A DNA stretch of 42,698 nt from Opitutus sp. GAS368 (GCA_945862035.1 CAMAXB010000001.1:1-42698); one strand, 5' to 3'. Counted from the first letter of the stretch, positions 17,381 through 25,060 are shown. The notes: generated from the sequence alone by a model not told the origin. A program made the numbers and translations.

Positions 17381-18607
17381 TCAGGAAGAGGGCAGGACGG
17401 GCGACGCTGCGAGGACGGCGAGAGCGGCGGCGAGGTCGACATCCCGACCCTGACGCAGGTCGTCGAGCCGGACGGTCACGGGGACATCGGGCACCACGCC
17501 GGCGCCTTCGAGCCGCCGGCCGTCGAGGCCCACATAGTCCTGAATCGCGAGCTGGAGCTGGCCCCCGTCCGGCAACCGGTAGTGACGCGCCGCGATGACC
17601 GCGCCGGCGGTGGTGCGACCGACAACGATCGCGCGGCCTTTTTGCTGGAGAACGTGGGAGAAAATCTCTGCGCTGCTGGCGGAGGCCTCGTCGACGAGGA
17701 TCACAACGCGGCCGCGGTAGCGGGCGGCGCCCAGCGTGAGCGACCCGGTCTCGCGCTCGCGTCCGTCCCGCCGCACAAAGGTTCCGATCAGGACCTCCGC
17801 CGGGAAGAACTCGGCGATGGCGAAGCGAACCGACATCAGCAGGCCGCCCGGGTTGCCGCGCAGGTCGACGATCACGGCGGGAGCGTCGCGTCGCGCCTCC
17901 AGTTCGGCGCTGAGCCAGCGGATAGACGCCGGGTCGAATTCCTCGAAACGCAGCAGGACGATCCCGCGGTCGAGTTCGCGCACCTCGCGGCGCGGGGCCC
18001 ATACGACCGGACCGGCCACGAGCGTAAGCGGGATGATGCGGTCGGCCGGATCGAGAAACTCCAGGCGGACTTCTTGGCCCGGCCGCATGGTGAAGCGGGG
18101 GGCCCGCTCGCCGACCGGACGGCCATCGCGGGAACGGACGATCCAGCCGGGCTGGACGCCGGCGGCCGCGGCGGCGGAGCCGGGATAGACGGTGGTCACG
18201 ACCCAGAGGTCGTCGACGCGGCGCATGATGAAGCCGGTGGCGACGCGGGTGTCGTGGCGCAGCTGGAAGGCGTCGCGCGGCGGGAGCGCGGCGTTGTGTG
18301 ACTCGCCGAGCTCGTTGAGCAACGTGTTGATGGCCGTGTAGAGCGCCTCGTCCGCGGGCGCGGCCACGGCGGCGGCGCGGTGGCGGGCGACGGCGGCGGG
18401 CCAGTCGATGCCCCGCATCGTCTGGTCAAAGAAGCGATCTGCCGCGAGCTCCGCCGTGCGGTCGAAGACCTGCGCGTTGCGCGCGGTGCGGGCGGCGGCA
18501 GTGAGGGCGGGCGGTTCCTGCCAGACGCGCGGCGCGGTCGCGCAGCCGCCGGCCAGGACGGCGGCGAGCAGCAGCAACCAGGAGGCGATGGGGCACGGGC
18601 GCGGCAT
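17381..18607 (-). CDS. S41 family peptidase lipoprotein (carboxy-terminal processing protease-like)
   Basis: The 408-aa protein has a lipoprotein signal (LLLLAAVLAGGC, Cys22). A PDZ-like domain at about 120-190 contains the carboxylate-binding region (VATGFIMRRVDDLWVVTTVYPGS). The protease core has VIVDLRGNPGGLL, the nucleophile Ser in DEASASSAEIF, and the general-base Lys in HVLQQKGRAIVVG. It should cleave C-termini of periplasmic proteins. It is embedded between parE (12 bp upstream) and parC (22 bp downstream), an unusual neighbour for topoisomerase genes. The tight spacing suggests one transcript; a functional link is not evident. Confidence 0.9.
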   Translation of the reverse strand: MPRPCPIASWLLLLAAVLAGGCATAPRVWQEPPALTAAARTARNAQVFDRTAELAADRFFDQTMRGIDWPAAVARHRAAAVAAPADEALYTAINTLLNELGESHNAALPPRDAFQLRHDTRVATGFIMRRVDDLWVVTTVYPGSAAAAAGVQPGWIVRSRDGRPVGERAPRFTMRPGQEVRLEFLDPADRIIPLTLVAGPVVWAPRREVRELDRGIVLLRFEEFDPASIRWLSAELEARRDAPAVIVDLRGNPGGLLMSVRFAIAEFFPAEVLIGTFVRRDGRERETGSLTLGAARYRGRVVILVDEASASSAEIFSHVLQQKGRAIVVGRTTAGAVIAARHYRLPDGGQLQLAIQDYVGLDGRRLEGAGVVPDVPVTVRLDDLRQGRDVDLAAALAVLAASPVLPSS

Positions 18608-18619
18608 GCGGACGAGCGA

Positions 18620-20464
18620 TCAGACCTCGACCAGGTCCTTTTCGACCCGGAGATTGGCGATGATGAACTCCTGCCGGTCAGGTGTGTTCTTGCCCATGTA
18701 GAATGAGAGGAGCTGGTCGCTGTTGCCCAAGTGGGCGAGCGAGACGGGCTCGAGGCGGATGTTCTCGCCGATGAAGTCCTTGAACTCGTTGGCGCTGACC
18801 TCGCCGAGACCCTTGAAGCGGGTGATCTCAGGATTCACGCCGAGCTTGGCCATGGCGGCGTTTCGCTCCTGTTCGGAGTAGCAATAGATCGTCTGCTTCT
18901 TGTTCCGCACGCGGAAGAGCGGCGTCTCGAGGATGAAGAGATGATTGTTGGTGATCAGCTCGGGAAAGAACTGGAGGAAGAACGAAAGCAGCAGCAGGCG
19001 GATGTGCATGCCGTCGACATCGGCGTCGGTGGCGATGATCACGCGGTTGTAGCGCAGCCCGTCGAGGCCCTCCTCAATGTTGAGCGCGCTCTGCAGGAGG
19101 TGGAATTCCTCGTTCTCGTAGATGACCTTCTTGGTCAGGCCGTAGGTGTTGAGCGGCTTGCCCTTGAGGGCGAAGACCGCCTGGGTCTGGACATCGCGGC
19201 AGGCGGTGAGCGAGCCGGAGGCGGAGTCGCCCTCGACGATGAAGAGCGTGCTGTCCTCGGCGCGCTTGTCCTTGGAATCGAGATGGACGCGGCAGTCGCG
19301 CAGCTTGCGATTGTGGAGCGAGGCTTTTTTCGCGCGTTCGCGCGCAAGATTACGGATGCCGGAGAGCTCCTTGCGTTCGCGTTCGCTGTCCTCGATTTTC
19401 CGCTTGAGGGCCTCGGCCGCCCCGGGGTTGCGGTGCAGCCAGTTGTCGAGCTGCGCCTGCATGAAGTTCGTCACGAACTGGCGGATCGACGGACCGCCCG
19501 GACCGATGTCGTTGGAACCCAGCTTGGTCTTGGTCTGGGACTCGAAGACGGGCTCCATCACGCGGACGGAAACGGCGGCGACGATCGACTGGCGGATGTC
19601 GGCGGCGTCGTAGTCCTTCTTGTAGAAATTGCGGATCGTCGCGACCAGCGCCTCGCGGAAGGCGCCGAGGTGGGTGCCGCCCATGGTGGTGTGCTGGCCG
19701 TTGACGAAGGACCAGTACTCCTCGCCGTAGTGACCGCCATGGGTCATCGCGACCTCGATGTCGTCGGCCTCGATGTGGATCAGTGGATAAAGTGGCTCGC
19801 CGGTGAGCTTCTTGGTGAGAAGGTCCTTCAGGCCGTTTTCGGAGCGATAGCTCTTGCCGTTGAAGACGAGGGTGAGGCCGCGGTTGAGGTAGGCGTAGTT
19901 CCAGAGCATCTCCTCAATGAATTCAGGGCGGAACTTGAAGTCCTTGCCGAAAAGCGCCTCGTCCGGCGTGAACTCAATCAGGGTACCGTTCTTCTCGTCC
20001 TTGGCGGCGACGACCTTGCCATCCTTCTTGAGCTTGCCCTGGTAGAACTCGACGGAGCGCGTCTGACCTTCGCGATAGGCCTGGGCGCGGTATTCGAGCG
20101 CGAGCGCGTTGACGGCCTTCTGGCCCACGCCGTTGAGGCCGATCGCCTTCTTGAAGGTCTCGCTGTCATACTTGGCGCCCGTGTTGATGATGGAGACGCA
20201 CTCGACCAGCTTGCCGAGGGGGATACCCCGCCCGTAGTCGCGGACGCGGAGGGTGCGCTCGATCAGCTCGATCTCGACCTTCTTGCCGAAGCCCATGGTG
20301 TACTCGTCGATACAGTTATCGATCGTCTCCTTGAGCAGCACGTAGATGCCGTCCTCGGGGTGGACGCCATTGCCCAGCCGGCCGATGTACATGCCCGGGC
20401 GCAGGCGGATGTGCTCGAGCGGGGAAAGGGTCTTGATGGAGGCTTCGGTGTAGTTGGAGGCCAT
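18620..20464 (-). CDS. parE: DNA topoisomerase IV subunit B (Bacteroidetes-like ParE)
   Basis: ATG 20464 gives 614 aa, starting MASNYTEASIKTLSPLEHIR. GHKL ATPase motifs are clear: ETIDNCIDE (Asn), DYGRGIP, GLNGVGQKAVNAL. The TOPRIM domain shows FIVEGDSASGS (Glu) and ATDADVDGMHIR (DxD). The C-terminal RFKGLGEVSANEF motif is also present. Length is close to E. coli ParE (630). ATP-driven strand passage with ParC is expected. The gene follows vapC after 31 bp and precedes an S41 peptidase after 12 bp. Whether a separate gyrase exists lies outside this window. Confidence 0.94.
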   Translation of the reverse strand: MASNYTEASIKTLSPLEHIRLRPGMYIGRLGNGVHPEDGIYVLLKETIDNCIDEYTMGFGKKVEIELIERTLRVRDYGRGIPLGKLVECVSIINTGAKYDSETFKKAIGLNGVGQKAVNALALEYRAQAYREGQTRSVEFYQGKLKKDGKVVAAKDEKNGTLIEFTPDEALFGKDFKFRPEFIEEMLWNYAYLNRGLTLVFNGKSYRSENGLKDLLTKKLTGEPLYPLIHIEADDIEVAMTHGGHYGEEYWSFVNGQHTTMGGTHLGAFREALVATIRNFYKKDYDAADIRQSIVAAVSVRVMEPVFESQTKTKLGSNDIGPGGPSIRQFVTNFMQAQLDNWLHRNPGAAEALKRKIEDSERERKELSGIRNLARERAKKASLHNRKLRDCRVHLDSKDKRAEDSTLFIVEGDSASGSLTACRDVQTQAVFALKGKPLNTYGLTKKVIYENEEFHLLQSALNIEEGLDGLRYNRVIIATDADVDGMHIRLLLLSFFLQFFPELITNNHLFILETPLFRVRNKKQTIYCYSEQERNAAMAKLGVNPEITRFKGLGEVSANEFKDFIGENIRLEPVSLAHLGNSDQLLSFYMGKNTPDRQEFIIANLRVEKDLVEV

Positions 20465-20495
20465 GGGAAAAGGTGCGTGAAGGGGAAACGGAAGA

Positions 20496-20927
20496 TCAGG
20501 GAGCAGGCGCAAGCACAAGCACGCGCTCCGCGGACGGCCCGGCGAGCGCCGGAATACGCGTGTCGAATGTGACCAGGCGGCCGCGATGGTACGCCGCCAG
20601 CGCCAGCAGGTAGGCATCGTTCACCTGCTGATGTCCCAGCGCACGGGAAAGATCCGCGGGCGTGAGCGCCGGCGCAGAATCCCAATAATGATGGCCCGCG
20701 TGCCCGGTGCAAAGGCCGAGCAGGCGGGCGGCCTCCGCGGGTGCCGCCGGAAAGCGCGTGAACGCGGGATTTGACGAGAGGCGGACGAACGCGAGCTGCG
20801 TCAACGCACAGGTGGCCCAGCCCCCACCCGCTTCCCGCGCGAACCAACGGTGGGCGGCGGCGTGGAACTGGTGATTGGGCCACGCGAGCGCGAGCAGCAC
20901 ATTGGCGTCAAGCAGGGCCTGACTCAC
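20496..20927 (-). CDS. vapC: VapC-family PIN-domain toxin (RNase)
   Basis: 143 aa. The PIN pattern LLDANVLLALAWPNHQFHAA, then GWATCALTQLAFVRLSSNP, matches the PIN subfamily I know as TIGR00028. Acidic metal-site candidates are Asp7 (LLDANVL), Asp in HQQVNDAYLLALA and Asp in LVTFDTRI. The position usually held by a Glu in many VapCs has Gln/Thr in this subfamily. As an RNase it should be inhibited by the antitoxin from the preceding gene, whose stop overlaps this start by 4 nt (20924-20927). Closely followed by parE. Confidence 0.9.
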   Translation of the reverse strand: MSQALLDANVLLALAWPNHQFHAAAHRWFAREAGGGWATCALTQLAFVRLSSNPAFTRFPAAPAEAARLLGLCTGHAGHHYWDSAPALTPADLSRALGHQQVNDAYLLALAAYHRGRLVTFDTRIPALAGPSAERVLVLAPAP

Positions 20928-21154
20928 GTCGCCTCCTCCGCGAGGAGGCGACCGGCGAGGTCGCCCGGAATGATGGGGGCATCGTTCGGGACCTGAAAAA
21001 TCGGGAGGCCATTCTTGGCCGAGAAATCACGTTCGGCGGTAAGCCCCTTGCGCACCAGCGCGGACACGACGACGCCCAGATTCTCCCCCGAAGCATCGGC
21101 CAAGGTGCGCGCCGCTTCGTAAACGTCGGGATCGAGGCTCAGGGTGGTGCGCAT
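20924..21154 (-). CDS. vapB: VapB-type ribbon-helix-helix antitoxin
   Basis: 76 aa. The N-terminal RHH motif (MRTTLSLDPDVYEAARTLAD) is a typical MetJ/CopG DNA-binding strand-helix-helix. The C-terminal tail (FQVPNDAPIIPGDLAGRLLA) should wrap the toxin. It overlaps vapC by the ATGA configuration, so translation is coupled. An imperfect inverted repeat immediately upstream (21158-21219) is a likely autoregulatory operator. Confidence 0.88.
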   Translation of the reverse strand: MRTTLSLDPDVYEAARTLADASGENLGVVVSALVRKGLTAERDFSAKNGLPIFQVPNDAPIIPGDLAGRLLAEEAT

Positions 21155-21157
21155 AAC

Positions 21158-21219
21158 GATGAGTTGATACAGTGATACATCCGCACGGATACGTCAATGA
21201 ATCACTACATCACCGCATC
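21158..21219. promoter_or_regulatory. Inverted repeat upstream of vapB, likely TA autoregulation operator
   Basis: GATGAGTTGATACAGTGAT at 21158-21176 matches the reverse complement of 21201-21219 (ATCACTACATCACCGCATC) at 15 of 19 positions, with a 24-nt spacer. Three GATAC repeats (21166, 21174, 21188) occur within or next to the left half. RHH antitoxins bind such repeats near their own start. The right arm overlaps the end of the neighbouring gene at 21210. Confidence 0.5.
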
Positions 21220-21593
21220 AATCGTGCTTCATCCTGATTAATCGACTTTTGTGCAATCCGGCGGTAGCGCACCATCAGCTGCATCGACCCCTTGCCGGTG
21301 GCGAACGCGACCGGTCGACGGTCGTCGCCGCTGACGTCATAGCAGAACTGAAGCAAGTCCCCGCGCAGGCGGAAGATGGCCCGGATGGTCTTGTTGCCAT
21401 GGGGTCCGGAGGTGCCCACGAGGTCCACGGTCGCGGGTCGGGCGGCGGCATCGATCCGGAGTTCCCCTTCATCCCGGCCGGCCTCGGATTCTACCACGTA
21501 GCGGGTTCCGGTGATCACCCAGCGCGACTCGGGTGCCGGCAGGGCTTCGCCGGAAAACTCCGCGCCATGCGGTATCCAGATCCCGTCAAGCAT
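21210..21593 (-). CDS. TIGR03067-type domain protein
   Basis: 127 aa from ATG 21593; an upstream start at 21617 is possible. The sequence pattern LDGIWIPHGAEFSGEALP, then a strand-rich centre, then LLQFCYDVSGDDRRPVAF and a final MVRYRR, is the layout of the TIGR03067 domain often found in Planctomycetes and Verrucomicrobia. The function of this domain is unknown. No signal peptide is visible. The gene's 5' end overlaps the tail of a decayed histidine kinase frame. Confidence 0.7.
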   Translation of the reverse strand: MLDGIWIPHGAEFSGEALPAPESRWVITGTRYVVESEAGRDEGELRIDAAARPATVDLVGTSGPHGNKTIRAIFRLRGDLLQFCYDVSGDDRRPVAFATGKGSMQLMVRYRRIAQKSINQDEARLMR

Positions 21594-22440
21594 GGTTGGT
21601 AAAGCCCCCGACCCCATTCATCGGCGTGCGAATCTCGTGGCCCCTCGTCGCGAGGAAATCACTTTTAGCCCGGCTCGTTGCCTGCTCCTCCATGACGCGC
21701 TGCTCGGCCTGACGGGTGACGGCGGCCTGCAGCATGAGCTCGGCGCGCAGGCCGCGGTAACGAATGGCGAGCGCGAGCAGGAAAAGGACCAGATTGAGCA
21801 AGAGCGCGGTCTGAAAGGGCAGCAGCCGGGTGAAGCCGTTCCCGGTCTCATCGGCGACGAACGGGACCGCCATGAGCAGCCCGGCGATGGTCACCGGAAT
21901 CAGCGCCACGAGGAACCAACTGGCCCCCCGCGCGACCCGGATGACCGCATGAACCGCGAGCGCGGTGCAGCCCACCCGATTGACCAGATTCACGGCCCGG
22001 ATCGGCCTGGAGCTGGTCGGATTTCCGCCCCGCAGAAAATCCCCCGCGACCCGGAGCGCCACCGGCAAATCGGCGAAGCCGACCCCGCGCAGGCACCGCG
22101 CCCACCCCAGGAAATCGATCTTTACCCGGAAGTAATTCGAGACGAGGAGCAGGAAGAGGAAGGCGGAGGGAAGCGGCAGCGCATTGAGCACCGCCCCGCT
22201 GCGGTGCGCCCACGTGGCTTTAATCGTGGCGGCCAGGGGCTTGTCCGCACTTCCCATGACTCCCACCCGCACGACATAGCCCGCACAATCGATGTCGGTT
22301 CGGTCCCGCAGCGACCATCCGAGGGCCGCGACAATCACCGCCGCCATGCTCAACGCGCCCAACGAAAACGCGGTTTGCCCGGCGGAATCGCTGAGCACAA
22401 AGAGGAAATGAGCAGTGACGCAGGGGATGGACATCCTCAA
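21586..22440 (-). pseudogene. Truncated 7TM histidine kinase remnant
   Basis: The 284-codon frame has several hydrophobic segments (SLGALSMAAVIVAALGW, LPSAFLFLLLVSNYF, WFLVALIPVTIAGLLMAVPF, LPFQTALLLNLVLFLLALAI), then a linker helix, then a kinase H-box: SRAKSDFLATRGHEIRTPMN. A normal hybrid kinase has about 150 further residues of ATPase, but here the frame ends 10 residues after the H-box. The layout resembles 7TMR-DISM receptors. No catalytic domain follows; the downstream space is taken by an unrelated gene. A truncated membrane receptor without kinase activity cannot be excluded. Confidence 0.65.
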
Positions 22441-22616
22441 CTTCCCACGCTCGCAAGGTCAGGGTCCGCATGCAAGCCCCCGCGCCGCCGCAGTTCCAAG
22501 GGGGCCAACACCGGCCGGACCCCGCCGACAGCCATCAGGCCAGGCCGGGTTGACTGCGGTTGTCTCGGCGCCCGCGCTTGGGGTGCAGCGGCCACCGCCG
22601 CACGCTTGGTACCAAT

Positions 22617-23249
22617 ATGGCCCTGGAAAAACGAATCCTGCTCCCGCTTGGGTTGGTCGGCCTCTTGGTGATCGGCGGCATCCTGGCCGCGAGCCTGACG
22701 GGAGCGGTGGTGCGCAAGGGCATCACCACCGTGGGACCACGGATCACCGGAACCCCGTGACGCTCGCGCACGTCCGCCTGTCCCCGCTCAGCGGCAGCGG
22801 TTCCCTGCCCGGCCTGACGGTCGGGCAATCCCTCCCGGATGGCAGAGCGAGCGCGTGTTCTCCCCGGGGTCATATCCACCTTGGTCGGGTGCCCCTCTCG
22901 CTGCTCAGCGGTGCGATCGTGATTGAGGAACTGTCGATCGACCGCGCCCACTTCGTCGACGAGACCAAGGTGGTCAGCAGCACCCGCAAGGAATTGCTGG
23001 TCGCCATCGAGAAGGCCACCGGCGGGCCCAGGGGCCCGCGTGGAGGCGAGCACGCAGGCCTTCCATGGCGAGCAGATCACTCAACGTCCGGCCTTCGTGC
23101 TGACGGATGCGATCGGCGACGAGGCCGTCTTCTCCGGGCTCGGGCGCGTCGCGCCCCTCGCCGCCACGCCGGACGCGATGCTGATGCTGGCTGACACCGC
23201 TGGCTTTGCCTCGTTTGCCGCCCACTGCGGCGCTCCCCCCAAGGCTTGA
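22617..23249 (+). pseudogene. Frameshifted AsmA-like gene with an unidentified tail
   Basis: The start MALEKRILLPLGLVGLLVIG and then TTVGPRITGTP match the N-terminus of AsmA-like membrane proteins common in Verrucomicrobia. At about 22756 a stop follows (CCCCGTGACG). Restoring one G there would continue in the next frame with VTLAHVRLSPLSGSGSLPGL, LSLLSGAIVIEELSID and KELLVAIEKATGG, as in the family. At about 23034 the frame changes again to a stretch ending at 23249 (DAIGDEAVFSGLGRVAPLA, then DAMLMLADTAGFASFAAH) that I do not recognise. The missing part in the middle suggests deletion. Confidence 0.7.
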
Positions 23250-23261
23250 AGACAGGGAGGA

Positions 23262-23462
23262 ACCACGAAACACACGGAACACACGAAAAGAAATCCGTCG
23301 GCCGGGCCGTCGATCCCAAACAACGGGAGCTGATTTGCAGAAGGGAACGGAGAGAACCGAGGTTTGAGTCCGTCAGTCCCAGCTTTTTCCTCCCGCCTTC
23401 CTCCGTGCCCTCCTGTTCAAACGATCCGGGTATTCTTTCGTGTGTTCCGTGTATTTCGTGGT
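23262..23462. repeat. Inverted intergenic element, ACCACGAAA type, containing a nested element
   Basis: The left arm ACCACGAAACACACGGAACA at 23262 continues to about 23292 and pairs with the right arm ending GTGTATTTCGTGGT at 23462, with TTCTTTCGTGTGTTCCGTGT inside it. The loop is 130 nt and holds another inverted element (see 23337-23424). Units of 8-10 nt such as ACACGGAA are iterated. Confidence 0.85.
23337..23424. repeat. Nested inverted element, AACGGAGAG type
   Basis: GCAGAAGGGAACGGAGAGAA at 23337 followed by CCGAG is opposed by CTCCCGCCTTCCTCCGTGCC followed by CTCCTGTTC near 23388-23417. It is the same family as 24972-25060 and 27201-27304. Lying wholly within the loop of another family's element suggests insertion of one into the other. 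Confidence 0.7.
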
Positions 23463-23515
23463 GAAACGGATCGGGGGAGCTTTCCCCTGCGTTTGACGCG
23501 AGGGCCCGCGCGAGC

Positions 23516-24010
23516 ATGGATAGCGGGATGCAGCTCAAATGGCGCCTGTCGCACGCCCAAGGCTATCTCCAGCTCGGGATGGTCGACGAGGCTGCGGCCG
23601 AGCTGCGCCTGATTCCCGCGAAGGAGAGGGATGGGACGGAGGTGCTAGCCCTCCGGGTCGCCGTCCTGCAGGAGCAGGGACGCTGGCGCGCACTCCGCCT
23701 GGCCGCGGCCGAGCTGGTGCGCCGCCAGCCGGCGGAGCCTGCAGGCTGGGTGACCTGGGCCTTCGCCACCCGCCGGACGCGTTCGATCATCGAGGCCGAA
23801 CAGATCCTGCTCGAGGCCGAGGCCCGGCACCCGCGGGAGCCCACGATTCAATTCAATCTCGGGTGCTACGCCTGCCTGCGCGGGGACCTGGCCGAGGCCA
23901 AGCGACGGGTTCGCCGCGCGATCACCCTGAACAGCGTTTTTCGAGCGCACGCCAAGTCCGATCCTGATTTGGACGCGCTCCGTGCCGGGCCCAGCGGAGA
24001 AAAATTTTGA
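23516..24010 (+). CDS. TPR-repeat protein
   Basis: 164 aa from ATG 23516; ATG 23528 would also work. TPR-like helices are seen at about 8-35 (AQGYLQLGMVDEAAAELRLI), 45-70 (EVLALRVAVLQEQGRWRALR) and 105-140 (TIQFNLGCYACLRGDLAEAK). No signal peptide. TPR domains mediate protein contacts, but the partner is unknown. It follows a long inverted repeat and its stop overlaps a possible TTG start of a small frame at 24007. Confidence 0.8.
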   Translation: MDSGMQLKWRLSHAQGYLQLGMVDEAAAELRLIPAKERDGTEVLALRVAVLQEQGRWRALRLAAAELVRRQPAEPAGWVTWAFATRRTRSIIEAEQILLEAEARHPREPTIQFNLGCYACLRGDLAEAKRRVRRAITLNSVFRAHAKSDPDLDALRAGPSGEKF

Positions 24011-24249
24011 CGCGAAACTTAGCAACCGTTGCCGGACTCGCGGGTCTAGACTTACGTGCCGCCTTGTCTCCTCCGCCGTCCCCCACCTGCGGCGTTGTCC
24101 GCCAGAGCGCGGTTTCAATCCGAACTTCCCCTTCAGGCAAAATCACGCCGACGAAGTTCCGTGTCATTCCGGTACTGCTGACCGGACTTTGGTTGGTGAC
24201 GCTGGGCGGCTGTTCGGGCTTCCTGATCTCGCTGACCACCGGTCGCTAA
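24007..24249 (+). CDS. Possible small lipoprotein frame, uncertain
   Basis: The frame begins with TTG overlapping the TPR gene's stop (TTGA) and gives 80 aa. Only its end looks biological: PVLLTGLWLVTLGGCSGFL is a lipoprotein-type signal with a Cys at residue 69, leaving only about 11 residues after it. The first 50 residues do not look like a protein. The stop lies within a 9-bp stem hairpin (24244-24271). It may be a remnant, or a shorter gene from a non-standard start. Confidence 0.25.
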   Translation: MTRNLATVAGLAGLDLRAALSPPPSPTCGVVRQSAVSIRTSPSGKITPTKFRVIPVLLTGLWLVTLGGCSGFLISLTTGR

Positions 24250-24335
24250 AAGGAGAGCCAAGCTTTTAGCGCGGGTTTGACGCCGCGCCCGCGGCGGACA
24301 ACAAGGATCCCGCCGTCAATCGCGGCCCTCCCGCC
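24011..24335. other. Intergenic region, 325 bp
   Basis: It holds the doubtful small lipoprotein frame and the 9-bp hairpin at 24244-24271. Otherwise no gene, RNA or strong promoter was recognised; the region presumably carries the promoter of the 2OG-oxygenase-like gene. Confidence 0.5.
24244..24271. terminator. Hairpin with 9-bp perfect stem, possible terminator or mRNA end
   Basis: CGCTAAAAG at 24244-24252 pairs perfectly with CTTTTAGCG at 24263-24271 around a 10-nt loop. It overlaps the stop codon TAA of the small frame. No T-run follows, so a classical intrinsic terminator is not shown. Confidence 0.4.
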
Positions 24336-24953
24336 ATGTCCCTCCGCGCCTGGTTCCCCACCTACATCTATTGCGAGCCCCTGCAGTCCCGCGGGCTCCC
24401 TCAACTCAACGAAGACCTCGCCGCTGAATGCGCCCAGCTGCGCGATTTCGACCAGGCGGGCCGGCGCTGGTCCGCGGTGAATTATCCGGGTGGCTACACC
24501 AGCTACGCCTCGATGAATACCCTGCACACGTTCTCGAGCACGTTCGCTGCGTTGGAGCGCAAGCTCTCGCGCCACGTGAGGGCCTACGCCAAGGCGTTGG
24601 CCATGGACCTACGGGGTCGCACCATTCAAATGACCGACTGCTGGGTGAACATCATGCCACCGACGGCGGCCCACTCCCTGCACCTGCACCCCTTGTCGTT
24701 TGTCAGCGGCACTTACTATGTAAGGACGCCGAAGGGCTGCCCCGGCCTGAAGTTCGAGGATCCCCGCATGGATCGCTTCATGGCCGCACCGCCCAAGCGG
24801 CCCGATGCCGGGCCGGAACACCGGGCCCATGTCACCTACCCGGCCGAGGCCGGCAATGTCATCCTGTTCGAAAGCTGGCTGCGTCACGAAGTCGCCACCA
24901 ATCGCGTCGACCACGAGCGCATCAGCATCAGCTTTAACTATAACTGGAGCTGA
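24336..24953 (+). CDS. Putative 2OG-Fe(II) oxygenase, TIGR02466 type
   Basis: 205 aa. The pattern WVNIMPPTAAHSLHLHPLS, then SGTYYVRTPKG, GLKFEDPR and GNVILFESWLRHEV, then RISISFNYNWS is the TIGR02466 family, which belongs to the cupin-like 2-oxoglutarate/Fe(II) oxygenases. Metal-site candidates are a His in HLHP and the His in WLRHEV; the 2OG-binding Arg is in ERISISFNY. Substrates are unknown for this family. No signal peptide is visible. An inverted element follows 18 bp after the stop. Confidence 0.88.
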   Translation: MSLRAWFPTYIYCEPLQSRGLPQLNEDLAAECAQLRDFDQAGRRWSAVNYPGGYTSYASMNTLHTFSSTFAALERKLSRHVRAYAKALAMDLRGRTIQMTDCWVNIMPPTAAHSLHLHPLSFVSGTYYVRTPKGCPGLKFEDPRMDRFMAAPPKRPDAGPEHRAHVTYPAEAGNVILFESWLRHEVATNRVDHERISISFNYNWS

Positions 24954-24971
24954 GCACGGCCGATCTGGCTT

Positions 24972-25060
24972 TACAGGATGTAACGGAGAGAACGGAGATT
25001 CGATCCTGCCCACCTGAAGTTTTCCCTCCTGCTTGCCTCTGTTCCCTTCTGTTCAAACCA
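24972..25060. repeat. Inverted intergenic element, AACGGAGAG type
   Basis: TACAGGATGTAACGGAGAGA at 24972, continuing ACGGAG, is opposed by TCCCTCCTGCTTGCCTCTGT at about 25022, continuing TCCCTTCTGTTC. Arms are iterations of an 8-9-nt unit; pairing is imperfect. It sits directly after the TIGR02466-type gene. Confidence 0.65.

Noticed and set aside
15217..17598. A 793-codon open frame on the plus strand opposite parC.
   Set aside because: It is antisense to a clearly conserved ParC gene. Long opposite frames are common in high-GC DNA where codon position patterns mirror each other, and no family motif is visible.
17162..18301. A 379-codon plus-strand frame spanning the S41 peptidase.
   Set aside because: Mirror frame of S41 and parC; no signal or motif.
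18731..20572. A 613-codon plus-strand frame opposite parE.
   Set aside because: It is the mirror of the conserved ParE gene; the sequence is repetitive in Leu, Val and Glu with no recognisable domain.
23262..23462. Possible CRISPR-like short repeats.
   Set aside because: Units are 8-10 nt and lie in inverted arms without unique spacers of regular length.
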